64,000 bases of DNA from Symbiodinium microadriaticum (GCA_001939145.1 LSRX01000754.1:267976-331975), one strand, 5' to 3'. Shown: positions 12,201 through 21,982, counted from the first letter of the stretch. Notes: a model not told the origin generated them from the letters alone. Translations and numbers: made by a program.

Positions 12201-12565
12201 TGTGGCACGTCAAGACTTTTTTCCAACTACTTTGCACAAGTCTCTTTATCGGTCCTGCCCACCACTAGCGGCGCAAACTTCCTATGCTTCCCTGATCCGA
12301 ATGAGCACGCCTCTGCAACCTGCTTCTGCTTGCTAGACTCGAGCTCCTTGGACGCCACCTGAAACGACAGCGACTGGCAGAGTGAAGAAGAGAGCGAACT
12401 GTGCTGACGTGCCCTGCGAACGACTGTCAAGGCATCCCAGGACACTCGCTCTCGATTTGCTTCCAAAGACATCTGCCTTCGGTTCCAGCTGCTCCCAAGC
12501 TGGAATAACTCCCTGCCGGCCTCCGACTGGCAAAGGGCAGCTCGCAGTGAAGCGACCTCTGCCAA
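1594..12565 (-). CDS. tandem array of short coiled-coil exons (one large gene or several copies)
   Basis: Read on the minus strand, the region repeats three exon types in order. Type A contains a motif like CRMLEEPQAQTE...LREEV..QRLDCKE. Type B contains LEECASLRAALCQSE or LAEVASLRAALGQSE. Type C contains VASKELESSKQKQ, preceded by a pyrimidine-rich tract and cag. All three are heptad-like, rich in Leu, Glu, Gln and Lys, and would extend a coiled coil. I count about 12 copies of type A (plus-strand positions near 1.8, 2.8, 3.57, 4.56, 5.13, 6.30, 7.79, 8.95, 10.44, 11.0, 11.56 and 12.1 kb) and about 11 of type C. Type B commonly ends ...CQSE|GCCGGC, a possible GC donor. The product would be a long fibrous or scaffold protein of unknown role. 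Whether all exons are spliced into one transcript, or whether some copies are dead, cannot be told. The long plus-strand frames here are antisense shadows. Confidence 0.6.
3267..3664 (-). CDS. coiled-coil exon group (A and B types)
   Basis: Minus-strand frames give a type A exon (VPQCRMLEEPQAQTESS ... QRLDCKE, about 3,560-3,660) and a type B exon (FEECASLRAALCQSE, about 3,400-3,460), followed by an intron-like stretch. The Leu and Glu positions match the other copies in the array, which supports real coding sequence rather than a chance frame. Exon C of this unit is not obvious; the next one downstream is near 3,013. Confidence 0.5.
3690..4700. repeat. diverged member of the 2.66-kb repeat family
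   Basis: The stretch 3,697-4,690 is alignable by eye with 5,448-6,470 (offset about 1,750) and partly with 8,321-9,110. Shared landmarks are a run starting tgtgacacttcaacagcg, the segment around cagcagccagaacggg, and the type A exon. Single-base differences and small indels are scattered throughout, so this copy is older than the pair at 6.2-7.9 and 8.9-10.5 kb. Confidence 0.7.
4535..5418 (-). CDS. coiled-coil exon groups (two units)
   Basis: Two successive units are readable on the minus strand. One has type C (VASKELECSKQQLVAEA, near 4,790) and type A (VVQKCRMLQESQAQTEASS, near 4,600-4,660). The other has type C (CESSKQQLVAEACS, near 5,310) and type A (CRMLEEPQAQTETSS...VARQRLDCKE, near 5,125-5,210). 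The same residues are kept as in the copies at 3.6 and 11 kb while third bases and intron sequences vary, consistent with selection on the protein. Splice sites are inferred from cag|gtg before each type C exon. Confidence 0.55.
5630..7871. repeat. copy 1 of the 2.66-kb duplication
   Basis: This copy pairs with 8,321-10,528. The first 600 bases differ from copy 2 by substitutions and a 34-base indel near 6,045. From 6,232 to 7,871 I see no difference from 8,889-10,528 (offset 2,657), including a GA microsatellite of the same length. Similarity breaks at 7,872. The unit carries type A, B and C coiled-coil exons on the minus strand plus long intron-like spacer. Confidence 0.85.
6582..6632. repeat. 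(GA)n microsatellite, copy 1
   Basis: About 36 bases of pure GA follow an interrupted GA start. On the minus strand it is a TC tract just upstream of a cag|gtg acceptor and a type C exon (CASSKQQLIAEA), so it probably serves as the polypyrimidine tract of that intron. It also creates the Arg-Glu runs in the antisense plus frames. Confidence 0.9.
7640..8319 (-). CDS. coiled-coil exon group ending at the N
   Basis: Minus-strand frames give type B (RLAEVASLRAALGQSE, near 8,205-8,260), type C (VASKELESSKQKQVAEA, near 8,000-8,050) and type A (near 7,780-7,870), then another type B (RLAEVASLRAAVCQSE, near 7,640-7,700). The sequence 7,980-8,319 is nearly the same as one 554-bp unit of the array at 10.6-12.6 kb. 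It shares the minor variant ggttagtagcc with the copy near 12,018, which links the two loci closely. Confidence 0.5.
8320..8320. other. single N: assembly join or unresolved base
   Basis: The only ambiguous base in the window. To its left the sequence is a copy of the 554-bp unit found at 10.9-12.1 kb; to its right the sequence jumps into the 2.66-kb repeat as at 5,630. The change of repeat class exactly at the N suggests a scaffold or contig join. Confidence 0.9.
8321..10528. repeat. copy 2 of the 2.66-kb duplication
   Basis: This copy starts directly after the single N at 8,320 and matches copy 1 from 5,630 on. The 3' 1,640 bases (8,889-10,528) appear identical to 6,232-7,871. The copies diverge again in both flanks. 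This is either a very recent duplication or gene conversion, or an assembly duplicate joined across the N. Confidence 0.85.
9239..9289. repeat. (GA)n microsatellite, copy 2
   Basis: This has the same structure and, by my count, the same length as the tract at 6,582-6,632, 2,657 bases downstream. Microsatellites normally drift in length fast, so an equal length argues for a very recent or artefactual duplication. Confidence 0.9.
10620..12565 (-). repeat. 554-bp tandem repeat, about 3.5 copies, one A-B-C exon set each
   Basis: Landmarks recur exactly 554 bases apart: the segment starting near 10,929 also starts at 11,483 and 12,037, and another at 10,720, 11,274, 11,828 and 12,382. Copies differ by only a few bases (for example tttgcacaag versus tttacacaag). 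Each unit contains one type A (LLQEPQAQTESSSLRKEV...), one type B (LAEVASLRAALGQSE) and one type C exon (VASKELESSKQKQ) on the minus strand, so each extra copy would lengthen the coiled coil if the frame is kept. The near-identity suggests recent expansion by unequal crossing over, or gene conversion. Confidence 0.9.
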
Positions 12566-12752
12566 CCTCGGCTGGGCGAATCATCTCAAGCGATCTTTTT
12601 CTGGAATCGGTGAAATATTGTGCAATCGAGCAACACCTTGGGCAACGATGCTGAATGCTCCAGTGCCTGCCATGCCAAAACTGCATGCAGCATCCCTTGT
12701 CTCGTTCAAGAAACAGCTTGCTGACCGTATACTTGAGCAATCTGCCTTCAAG

Positions 12753-13013
12753 CTATCCGTCGCCTTGTTTCTGGTACCACCAAGAAGCAACCGTGACGGA
12801 AAGTATCGATTCCAGATTTAAGCTTGGATGAACTACGTCAGCGTCCTTCCTCAGCATGGCACTCCACACAAACTGGTGGTCCGCAAACATTTTGCCCATC
12901 GCTTCAAACCGATGTACTATGCCCGAAAGAACTCCCCCACGGACTTGTGGATACTGCTGTCGGCTTTGCGGTGCTCGAGGCCCGCCTGAGCCCGCCTCAG
13001 CCCGCCTGTACAT
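12753..13013 (-). CDS. hypothetical exon
   Basis: An open minus-strand segment with protein-like composition (GIVHRFEAMGKMFADHQF, then WSAMLRKDADVV). I recognise no family. It lies between the CDPK gene upstream and the coiled-coil array downstream and could be a 5' exon of the latter. The opposite strand is also open here (ORF from 12,828), so the strand is uncertain. A degenerate 10-base repeat (cccgcctgag, three times) sits at about 12,983-13,010. Confidence 0.3.
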   Translation of the reverse strand: MYRRAEAGSGGPRAPQSRQQYPQVRGGVLSGIVHRFEAMGKMFADHQFVWSAMLRKDADVVHPSLNLESILSVTVASWWYQKQGDG

Positions 13014-13522
13014 GTTCGCAGACTTGGCAAAGCATTAAATCCGCTGGCGCCGACGCTCTGCAGCTGAGCCCTTGTGGCCGCGCTCAAGGTGGCGTCTCAG
13101 CTGTTGTCTTGCAACGTCTTCGCTTCATCGGCTTGGGTGGACTGCCCATGGCGTCCTCATGAGACCCAGAAAGGAGGAAGGCTAGGCTCCAGAAGGGACA
13201 AGGATAGGGCGGATGGGGGACATGAGAGGCCTGGACTGGGCCACCAGTGCGCTTGAGTTCACCATCGATAACGGAGTTCACCACGTGCATGTGATCTTCC
13301 TGGCACACGACCCACCACTTGATCAACAATCCTGGAAGTGCACCAACAACATGCACATATATTATCACTATATGTCAAGCATGGCAACAGTGCACACAGC
13401 GCTCCATCTGCCTGCACGCTGCCGCTGCGAAGGTATGACACGAACTGCTCGTAGGACCTCACATGGCGGGCTGCTCATGCTGCCTCCGGACAGTTCAGAA
13501 CTGCTCGAACTGCTGTAACCGA

Positions 13523-16500
13523 CAAGGAACACTCTGCCCTGCTGCTCTGGGTCCACCTGCGAAGCAAAGAATTTCTAGCAGCACTACTGAATGAAGAAAA
13601 CGAAAGCGATAAACGGCCATTAGAAAAGAGAAATAGATGTGTGTTCGTGTTTTGTTTTATTAAATGAAACGAACCCTGCGTTGCTCATATTCTTTGCTTC
13701 CTTCAACATTGTAACAAAGCCAATGAAACACACACACACACACACAATTAAATTACAACACGACATCGAAGCGAGCGGACCTCAAGTCACAAAAAGGACA
13801 GCTTCGGAGCCTCGGCAAGCAGCTCCTCGACGGGAGCGCCTTCGAAGGAGTCGCCCAAAAGCTTCTGAAGGCTCTCGCGCGAGATGAAGCCACGACCATC
13901 CTTTCTCGTCAGGTCTGGGCAACTTCAGAGGCTCTCTTCCCGTCACTCTGTGGATCCTTGGGCTTGCAGCCCTGCGTCAACATCAAAGCGAGCGAAGGCC
14001 GATCGAAGAAGCTGGTCATGCCTGAGAGCTGCTCTTCGCTGCCGAGGCCAAAAGGACCTTTTACCGCGCTGCAGCAAGGATGCATGGCAATGCGAGAAGA
14101 GACCATAGCCGCGAGGAACTCGCTGTAGTGCACCTCCGGTGCTCAGGATCTGCTCAGATTCAGCGCGGACGATGACTCGCAGCCGCAAGCAGAGTCAGGG
14201 CCTCGTCACAGTGGCTGGAGTCCAGTGCGTGGAAGATCCCTGCGACCTCCTAGGTGCAACAATGCACAGGCAGCAGAATGCGCCAAAAGAACGAGGTCTT
14301 CAAAGGCTTTGGTGTCCACGGGACTCGGTGACCAAACATGAGGCAGCTTGCAAGTCCAAGTTGCCTGGTCGGTGATGTCCTTGCAGTAAAAAACTGCAGC
14401 TTCTGCGCACGCTGTACAGACTTCTTCTGCAATGACATGCAAGTGCTCGCACCGTTGCATCCAGACACTGCATCAGAAGACCCATTGTGCAAGTCAGAGC
14501 TACATTGGTAAGGACACCTTGCCGAACACAAGAGAAAACTAAAGCGGAGCAATGTAGCCGGCCGCAGGGACTTCCAGTCTGACTCGAATCGTTATCAGAG
14601 CTCGCGTCGGGATGTTGTTCCACAATCGACTTTGCATTCAGGCAACTTGGCGATGTGCAAAGCCCGACAGAACCAGCTAGCCGAAGAAGTTGCTGGCACC
14701 GCGTGTCTGAAACCGATGGACAAGCGCCAGCACGGAGAAAGTTTCACAGGCCCGCAGGGACGGCTCGTATCCCTCAACTCTGCAACTAGGCCGGGCATGC
14801 GCCATGAACGACCTAGCTGGTAGATCCCCTCTTTCGCCGACTGGTGGTCCTCATTGTGGATGTTTTGTACTGGGTTGTAAAAATCTCCAAGACTAGCCAT
14901 CTTCCAACTTGTCATGTGAAGTCGGGAGCAACAAGAACCCGCCTGTGAGTTCAGTCGAGATTTTTAACGACATGCTTGGTTTGTTGCACGTCGTTCAAGC
15001 AAGAGTGAAGACGAGCCACAAAGTGGCTCAGCACGTCTCGCATCTCGTGAAGTCGGATAGTACCTCTCCGAGATGTGTCCAGCTCCAGAAATGCATCGAC
15101 GACCTCGCGATTTAACCGCAAATTTTGGTGCGGAAGTTTGGTCCCACTGTTTCAGGCAGGGTGCTGACTTGCGCTCCTCATGGGTCAACGACCAAGCCAT
15201 CAGAGACATACCTTACTGTGAGGGCGTGTGTCTGCGAGACCCAAACTGCCACAGAGCTAGAAAAGACAAGCGAACTGTTTCCAGTTCTCGTGGAACTTGG
15301 TTCTACCTGGCTCGCTTGAGCAGGTATGGAAAGGCCGAGGCACAGGCACGCCTGAACTTTGAGGCCTCCCCGAACTTCCTGTGATGTTTCTTGTCTCTTT
15401 GTGCCCAAGGAGGCAGGGGGAAGAGAGAGAGGGAGAGAGATGGGCAGCTACCAGAAGTGGTCCCGTGCCAAGACTCCCCCTGCACAGCATGTCCTGTTTC
15501 CTTTCACTCTCACATGGCCACATCCCCCACATAACTTCGATAACTTCGTGATGCAGGCCAGATGTAGAAAGCTTCTTCTGCAGGCCGGCTCGTGCGTTCC
15601 GTTCTTGCGGCTGCTCCCGGGAGTTGCTTCAAATGGACGATGCACATGTCCAGCCCTTGCTACCTACATTGACCTACATTTCGCAAGTCGCAAAAGTAAC
15701 AGCGAAATTTCCCCATTGGCAGGTCCCGGCCTCAGGGCATCAACGACAGAGCGATCCACCCGGCAGCTCTCGGAAGGGATTCGCTCCCTGTCCTGCACGC
15801 TGCGCATCCAAAATCCGAAAGCTCAAACCACGGCCAGCACCTCCGGCCCGGGCTCCTTAATCCACTCATGCGCAAGAGCTTCATCGGCACTCATTCGTTT
15901 GGCAGGGTCCACCACCAACAGCTTTCGAACCTTGACAAACTTTCAGCAGCACTCGATGTCTCGAAGTGCAGGGATGTGCAGAGCATCACAAGGACATCAC
16001 CGATCAATCCCATGAAACATCTTCAGGAGACAAAGTCTTTGGCTGCAGCAGAAACGGGCGTCCATTCCTGAGCAAGCACTCAGGGCAATCCTCTCCATGG
16101 TTGCGGATACTTGCATTCCTGTCCATCCAGCCTCATCTTCCATGTCATACATTCCAGACATGATGCACACGATCTGATGTTGCTCCTGAGTTACATGGCC
16201 CGAAGCCCTTCGGCAGCTCAAAGCAGTTGGATGGAACTGCAGTAAGCCTTGCAGGGGCCAAAAGAACCTAGTCAAGACCAGGTGCTGATCCTGCGAAGGG
16301 CATGCAGCCAGAAAGGAGTATGTACACAATTACCCCAAGAGACCACCTCGGAGTCGTGGCAGCTCAGATCGCTGTAAATGCGCAGTCAATTAGACTCAAT
16401 AAAACATGCCGAAACTGGCATGGGCACAAGTCGCACTTGGAGCTGTAGGTCTTGTTCAACACCTGAGGACCGCAGCTTCGCGCCGGGCACCCCACACATC

Positions 16501-17953
16501 TGCGACTGGGCATGGAGCGGTCATGTGCGACCACTGCGTCCGGCCTCCGGGGCGATGTAGCCCAGCGTCCCGCAGCTCGCCTTTGGCCGAAGCGAAAGCC
16601 CATCAGGAGGCCAAACCCGCGCAGGGCAGGCCTCCATCTTCGTGTTCGGCTCCCACACTTTGCCTGCAGCCCAGCTGCACCGGGAGTTTGCGGGGGGTTC
16701 TATCGGTTGTTGGGCTTCTCGTCATAACCTCTCGGATAAAAGCCCAAGGCGCTGAGGCCGAAGTCGATTAACTTCAGATGGTCCGTGTCCTGCGGGGGGC
16801 GGTCCAAGTTTCCTTTAAAAGCCAAGCGAACCTCGTAAGCCGTCCTTCCGGGCATACATGAAGTTCTCCAACTTGATGTCCTCGCCGGGACGCTTGACAT
16901 GAAGTCTTTGCATTCAGGGGCTGGTGCAAACCACTCAACAGTCAGATTCGACGGGGCGTCTGGTGTTCGCGCTACTTCAGTCCATACTTCAATACCAGGA
17001 CTACGTGGCAGCAGTGGAATTTTCAGTTGCACTGTTGCAGACTCACGGGCTGAATCCCACTCGATCTTCTGCGTTTGCAACTGCTAGCCGAGCATCCCGG
17101 TGGACGATCCCATGGCTGTGAATGTAATTCCTGGTCACACACGAATGTAGACAGAAGCAAACGTCGTTGATCCGAAAGCTTTAGCCAGAAGGCAGCGCCA
17201 GGAGCATCTGCCAGGCGGTGTGCGCTGCGTCTCGTTCCGGGAAGACCTCTTGGAGGTTTGTTTTCCGAGATTCCTCCCTCCTCTGCGGACGTTGCATGCA
17301 TGTTGCTCCGAATGGCAGGACCTCGCGGTCCATAACTCGGCTGAACAGCTCACCACCTGCAGGCGCAAGCAGTGAAGCGAACCTGACCCACACCGCAGCC
17401 TGCGGGTTAGCCTTCCATGCATTCCATCACCAGGCTCATCCGACCTTCGGCCTCGCCAGACAGGAGAAGTGTCTTGCCACTGCACCGACTGCACCCCACA
17501 TATCTCCAAAGGCGGAATGGGAGTCCTGCCTGATAAACATCGAGCAGACGGGCCACTCGGGGATGATCCATGCTCAGGAATAGCTCCTCAGGCAGGGCAG
17601 GACGTACGAAAAGCGGCATGTAACAGTATTCTGTCGCGCTTGTGCTGATCCCTGCCAAAACGCGAAACACACGTAAATACACCACCGTCCAACCAAGCTA
17701 GTGAATCTCAGTCGCGACTTCATTTTCCAGCTCACGACTCGCCTTGCATTGAGCAAGGCTTGCCAAATCGCTCTGTCTCCTGGCTCGCACCGCACCTTCT
17801 CGGTGATGCCCACGAGGCTTAAGCTCTTCACTGCCACGGGTTGTTCCGTGGTGCGGCTTACCGCCTCGGGAAAGAGCAGTCCAAGAAGGCGATTTACCCG
17901 AACAACTCCATCATTGCCTGCAGCACTTGACCACTGCAGCCGGTGCCAAGGAC
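13523..17953 (-). CDS. calcium-dependent protein kinase (CDPK-like), multi-exon
   Basis: A Ser/Thr kinase of the CAMK/CDPK type can be read by joining short exons. In order: Gly loop VLGTGCSGQVLQAMM (17,898-17,953); VAVKSLSLVGITEK with the ATP lysine (~17,825); ELFLSMDHPRVARLLDVY (~17,540); SLVMECMEG|GELFSRVMDRE; VFPERDAAHTAWQMLLAL; NYIHSHGIVHRD (17,094-17,102 is HRD); IKLENFMYARK; DTDHLKLIDFGLS (DFG 16,757-16,765); KVWEPNTKME; ASCGTLGYIAPE (16,545-16,553); VLNKTYSSKCDLWSLG; VIVYILLSGCMPF; and KLLVVDPAKRMSADEALAHE (~15,870-15,925). Then come MSLMAWSLTHEE and EF-hands: LELDTSRRGTIRLHEM (~15,046-15,085), FHALDSSHCDE|VHYSEFLAA, ARFDV|DGRGFISRES, and VDPEQQGRVFL (~13,523-13,556). All kinase catalytic residues are present. 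EF-hands 2 and 4 lack canonical Ca ligands. Resolved introns: 17,357-17,411, 16,664-16,752, 16,581-16,631, 16,463-16,544, 14,134-14,201, 14,022-14,083 and 13,557-13,810 (GC-AG); 16,881-17,096, 16,790-16,844 and 13,901-13,978 (GA-AG); 16,347-16,427 and 17,857-17,897 (GT-AG). The N-terminus is not identified. Confidence 0.88.
13728..13746. repeat. (AC)n microsatellite
   Basis: A 19-base pure AC run inside the last resolved CDPK intron (13,557-13,810). Confidence 0.95.
13901..13978 (-). other. 78-nt GA-AG intron inside the third EF-hand
   Basis: Exon ends gatgtt, intron starts gacgcaggg and ends gagaaag, exon resumes gatggtcg. The joined protein reads FARFDVDGRGFISRES, a good EF-hand loop. Confidence 0.75.
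16790..16844 (-). other. 55-nt GA-AG intron in the CDPK gene
   Basis: The intron starts gacggc and ends ccgcag on the minus strand. Removing it joins MYARK to DTDHLKLIDFGLS in frame, as in CDPKs. AGGAC occurs at both boundaries, so the cut could slide; GA-AG is the form consistent with the AG|G rule. Confidence 0.8.
16881..17096 (-). other. 216-nt GA-AG intron between HRD and IKLEN
   Basis: Exon ends ccaccgg, intron starts gatgctcgg and ends cggcgag, exon resumes gacatcaag. The join gives IVHRDIKLENF, the catalytic loop of the kinase. The donor is GA and the acceptor is AG|G. Confidence 0.75.
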
Positions 17954-18544
17954 CTGCACCGGGAACCGAGGGTTGTCACCATTGCAACAACACCGAGAAG
18001 GAAAAGTTCACTGCCAGGCCAAGCCGGACCGGCCTTTTCGCTGACTCTGTAGTCGTCCTTGCAGGTCACTCTGATAAGTTCTTGGCATGAGGTCAGCTGC
18101 TTCGTGCGTTCAGCCCTGCGAGGCCTGGAGAGTGCGGGGCAGCCGATGAAAACCTTGCCAAAGGCAGTCGCAACGCGAAGGCGAAGCCAGGACTCTGAAT
18201 TCCTACGGGATGGATAAACACAGACAGCCGTGGGGCGGCCGAGCACCGCAGGCACCGAAAGCCGCCGCTCGGCCCGCTCCAAGGAGTCGTTGGAAACCAT
18301 GGCATTTCTGAGACAAAGATCCCAAAGACTGAGGACGGTTGAGGGACGTCCTCCGTTGGAGAATGTCGAGCAGCCTCTGGGTTCGGTCGCTCTTGGCTTT
18401 GTTTGCCACGTGCTGCACTGCACTTTACATCCACTTCACCTCTCTAGGGCTCCTTGCAACATGGACCACGAAAGTCAAATTACTCCAGAAAGCTGTGGGG
18501 TCATGAAGGCATCATGGCAGCAGGACATGACAGGCACAGGGAAT

Positions 18545-18910
18545 TCAATGAAAGCTTGCTTGTGTTTCGAGGTATTTGATCGATCCAAGCTTCGTAGATG
18601 ACAGCTTCTGAGCTAGGTAACGCCCCGCATGCATGCTTCTACCTCCACCTGGCGGTGTGTCCTTCTCACCAGCTTCTTCGTTTACAGTCGCTAGGGGGGT
18701 CCGAAGCTTTACGGGGCTTTCAGGGCCTGGGATCTGGGTCTCCAGCCTGCGCATTGCCGGAGTCTGCCTCCACAGTGCCTGGCTGCACCGCTGCCGCCTC
18801 CGACTGGACCGCAAGTTCTGGGTCTGCGCTCCAACTTCATCAGCTGGCTTCGGAAGGTCCCAGAGTCCGAAGCAGGGCGAAAGGCCCTGTGTGACAGCCC
18901 ATCCCGACAC
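18545..18910 (-). CDS. possible upstream exon, Pro/Glu-rich
   Basis: An open minus-strand segment of low-complexity, probably disordered composition (QIPGPESPVKLRTPLATV, NEEAGEKDTPPGGG). It lies about 0.6 kb upstream of the CDPK Gly-loop exon and could be its N-terminal tail or part of a separate gene. No family is recognised. Between 17,954 and 18,545 I see no convincing exon. Confidence 0.3.
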   Translation of the reverse strand: MSGWAVTQGLSPCFGLWDLPKPADEVGAQTQNLRSSRRRQRCSQALWRQTPAMRRLETQIPGPESPVKLRTPLATVNEEAGEKDTPPGGGRSMHAGRYLAQKLSSTKLGSIKYLETQASFH

Positions 18911-19693
18911 GGGCCTGTGGAGTCCTCTTTAGGACAGCAGCCGCATGCACCTGCCGTTTTCCCATTTCCCACTTACGCATTAAACCTCGGACCCTCGGAC
19001 CCGGTGCACGTAGAGTGGAGGGAGACGGTCTCTGCATCCGAGGCACCTCCGAATCGCGAGGCCTCGAGGAGCAGGCCAGGCTGCCCGGGTTGATCTTGAT
19101 CCCAAAAGGCCTGCCGAAAGCAGAACATCACCATGACATTATCGTCGTCAACATGTCATTGCAAAGGCCAGGGCACCGCTTTAAAAAACATCTCTTCATA
19201 AGGGAATGTCGCGGTGGTGCATACTTCTGCGCCAAGTCTGGCACCCATGCGCCACAGCATCCAAAACTCCGGAAGGACCCACAGCACACCGGGTCAACGG
19301 CATAAAACATCCAACAGCTTGGAACAAGTTGATCAACCTGAGACTGAATAAAAACCCAAGCTCTTCGGCTAGGAGAATGCAGATTTCCACAAGATCAGAT
19401 CTGGATTTTATCTCGTCTCTGGGAACGAACGTGCTTTGTGCAGGAGATTGGGGATTACTCTGCGATGATCCTGGGGAATGATCTAGCAGCTCTCAGTGTA
19501 CGCACGATTGCAGTCGTTTCCGATGGGCTTTCGAAGGCGATGGAAGGAGCCCGCTACCCGTGAAGAAGATCATCATCCCACTATCTTCTTCACCACCACT
19601 TCCGCCCTAATGATCGTTTTTACATTTGTCATGGACACCGCAACAGTCATGAGCAAAAAGCCGCTGAATGACGTGAGCACGTGGACTAGCTAC

Positions 19694-20683
19694 TCAGCAT
19701 AAGTCTTTGTCGATCTCCTGCAACGACTCCCCGCGCACACTTTCACGACAGGCCTCACTGCAAGATTTGGGGCACCAGGCGACCCAGCCGCAGGTTTCAC
19801 CTCCATTACAAGAACGTATTGCGGCTGGGGTCGTTGTCACAGTTTTCCAGTGTCGGTCACCACACCCTATGTCGGCACTGCAGGACTGACGATGCGACAC
19901 CACAGAACATCTCAGGAGGCACCTTTCTAGGACTGCTCGGGGCTGCTTCGCGTTCACAACAACACATAAACGACCTGGAACGGATAAAACCCTACTCACT
20001 CTGAGCTCATCCGAGATATTCAAACCGCACCAACGCGACGTGTCGTCATTCTCCCTTCTGCCTGCGCTGCCTCGGTCGATAGCATCTCCGAGCCTGAGTT
20101 GAGCGACAGCGGAGGATTGTCGATGCTCAGCTCGCTTCAAGGGCCGAGCGGCCACGTGTTGCTGGCAACTTCGCAGCCTGCAGGGACGCTCTGCAGAACG
20201 ACCAGTCTCCCACAGCGATACGAGGGGGCACATTCGGCATGCTGAAGATGGACCGTCTGACACGTGGGCCTCAGGCGTCAAGGCCGGCTCGTCATCCGAG
20301 TCCAACACCTTTCCACAGGGTTGCATCTTTCGAGGGCGATGTTGGCCTTTGCCCAGCTGTTCGCTGAAGTCGTCAGCTCGCCATTCTTTTGAAGCGTTGC
20401 AGAGCGTCGCCACCGTCTTTACAACTGCTTGGGGGCTTGTACAATCCAACAAAGCCGGAAGCTTTGGGAATGGCGGGGCCCTGGCGGGTCTAGCAAGGTC
20501 GGTCCCAAAATCTCTCAGCCGATTTGTACCATCCGACAATATCGAGCCGATCGAAATGCCGTGACCTGTTTGGCACTGGCGGGGACCCTTTTGTAAAGCC
20601 TGGACGCATGAATGAAACTGCCCAGGAATTGTTGGCGTGCATGCAAAGGGCCAAAGACGTGCTGCTAATCGCAGCCTAGACAA
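19694..20683 (-). CDS. hypothetical protein, longest host-type open frame (329 codons)
   Basis: A single minus-strand frame stays open for 990 bases, unusual for this intron-rich region. The first half looks protein-like (GSILSDGTNRLRDFGTDLA, ASKEWRADDFSEQLGKG, KVLDSDDEPALTPEAHV). The second half is Cys/Arg-rich and may include unspliced introns. I recognise no domain. It lies between the CDPK and PUF genes and shares their strand. Confidence 0.4.
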   Translation of the reverse strand: MSRLRLAARLWPFACTPTIPGQFHSCVQALQKGPRQCQTGHGISIGSILSDGTNRLRDFGTDLARPARAPPFPKLPALLDCTSPQAVVKTVATLCNASKEWRADDFSEQLGKGQHRPRKMQPCGKVLDSDDEPALTPEAHVSDGPSSACRMCPLVSLWETGRSAERPCRLRSCQQHVAARPLKRAEHRQSSAVAQLRLGDAIDRGSAGRRENDDTSRWCGLNISDELRVSRVLSVPGRLCVVVNAKQPRAVLERCLLRCSVVSHRQSCSADIGCGDRHWKTVTTTPAAIRSCNGGETCGWVAWCPKSCSEACRESVRGESLQEIDKDLC

Positions 20684-20699
20684 CTACAGCCTTTGGCAC

Positions 20700-21980
20700 A
20701 CAAGTTCCGTTTGGCGGACTCCATCGTAGCCTGCGTCGAATTCTGACCATTACAGGCCAGGACACGAACTGTACTGGGGGGCTGTCGGTCGGGGTGTTTT
20801 GCTGCGAGTTCTCACTACATGATCGTGAGTTACACCACGTGATACCTCAATCGACTAGAATCGACTAGAACCCTACATACTTCATTTCCCCAGAGAGGAA
20901 TTCTCGAACTCGCCGCAAATCAGATAAAGAAAGTGGCCGCAAGCGAATCACTCGAGAGCAGCCGATTGCAAGCACATTCAAGCACTTGCCAATGCCTGAG
21001 CCAGGTCTTGAAAGAAACGAGACCGGCCTCTTTTACAGCGACGTCCTATAATCGGAGCTCTACCGATCTCGTTGCTTGGGTTGTTGAATGAAATTTTCTC
21101 AGCGACTTCGGCACGTGGAATATGCCAACTTGAAAAGCTAAGATGACTCGATTCCCTCATCGCACAACAGAGTCCCGACTACGCCTCCGAGCGGGTCATG
21201 CCTGCACAGAGCCGGTGAAGCTCCGGTACAGACTTGACCTCAGTGTCTAATTTTCGGAAACCCTCCGAGAAGAACTCGACTTCGAACAACACTCGGCGAA
21301 TTAGAAAGCTGCGCAACATGACTACACATCAAGGAACACAGCGCTACCAAAGACATCGTACGCCCGAACAGCCACACATTCAACTCATTCAACCTTTCAC
21401 ACTGCCGGTCTGCCGCCGGGAGACCACAAGACGGCCATAGCGCGCTGCCCAAAGCGCCGCCAGACGTGGCCGAAGCGCCGCGCATGCTGCGTTAAAGTCC
21501 TGCAAGCATCCGCAAGCTTGATGCATCGACAACGTCCGGCTTTACATGCTTTACGCCGGTAAGAACCGCAGAACAAGCATTATGAAAGGACTACCGACTA
21601 GCGCATCGGACACCTTGGCTCTGACCGAAGCGTGCAACCCGTCATGTATGTCATGATGTCATACAGCGTCCCGTGCACCAGAGCACTGGCATCCGCCGTG
21701 TAACGTGCTGGGGTTGTGGGCGGTGCGGGCAGCTGGCTCTGGCTCCTCTCCAACAAGCACCTGCAGCACCCTCTGCACGGCTTCATGGCCATACCTGCCG
21801 GAGCAGATTTCACATTTTCCGTATCCCCGACAAGCCATCGGCTTCAGACTCGGAGCACCTCGTAATGGCCACATCGGCAAGGCGCCGTCCCACAGCCGCT
21901 CGAGCCAGGCTCACCTCCCCCCATCCAACAGCACATCAGATACCCGGCCACAAGCTTGGAACGGAATCGTGTCATCGAAG
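20700..21980. other. about 1.3 kb with no recognisable gene
   Basis: Only short frames in all six readings. A small tandem (atcgactaga twice) lies at about 20,849-20,868. Probably intron or intergenic. Confidence 0.5.
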
Positions 21981-21982
21981 GT

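Noticed and set aside
15359-16015. 218-codon plus-strand frame
   Set aside because: Antisense to the CDPK C-lobe exon (KLLVVDPAKRM...), which is clearly the real coding strand.
16347-16427. Reading straight through to give DLCPCQF after SSKC
   Set aside because: Removing the 81-nt GT-AG segment restores SSKCDLWSLGVIVY, the conserved kinase sequence.
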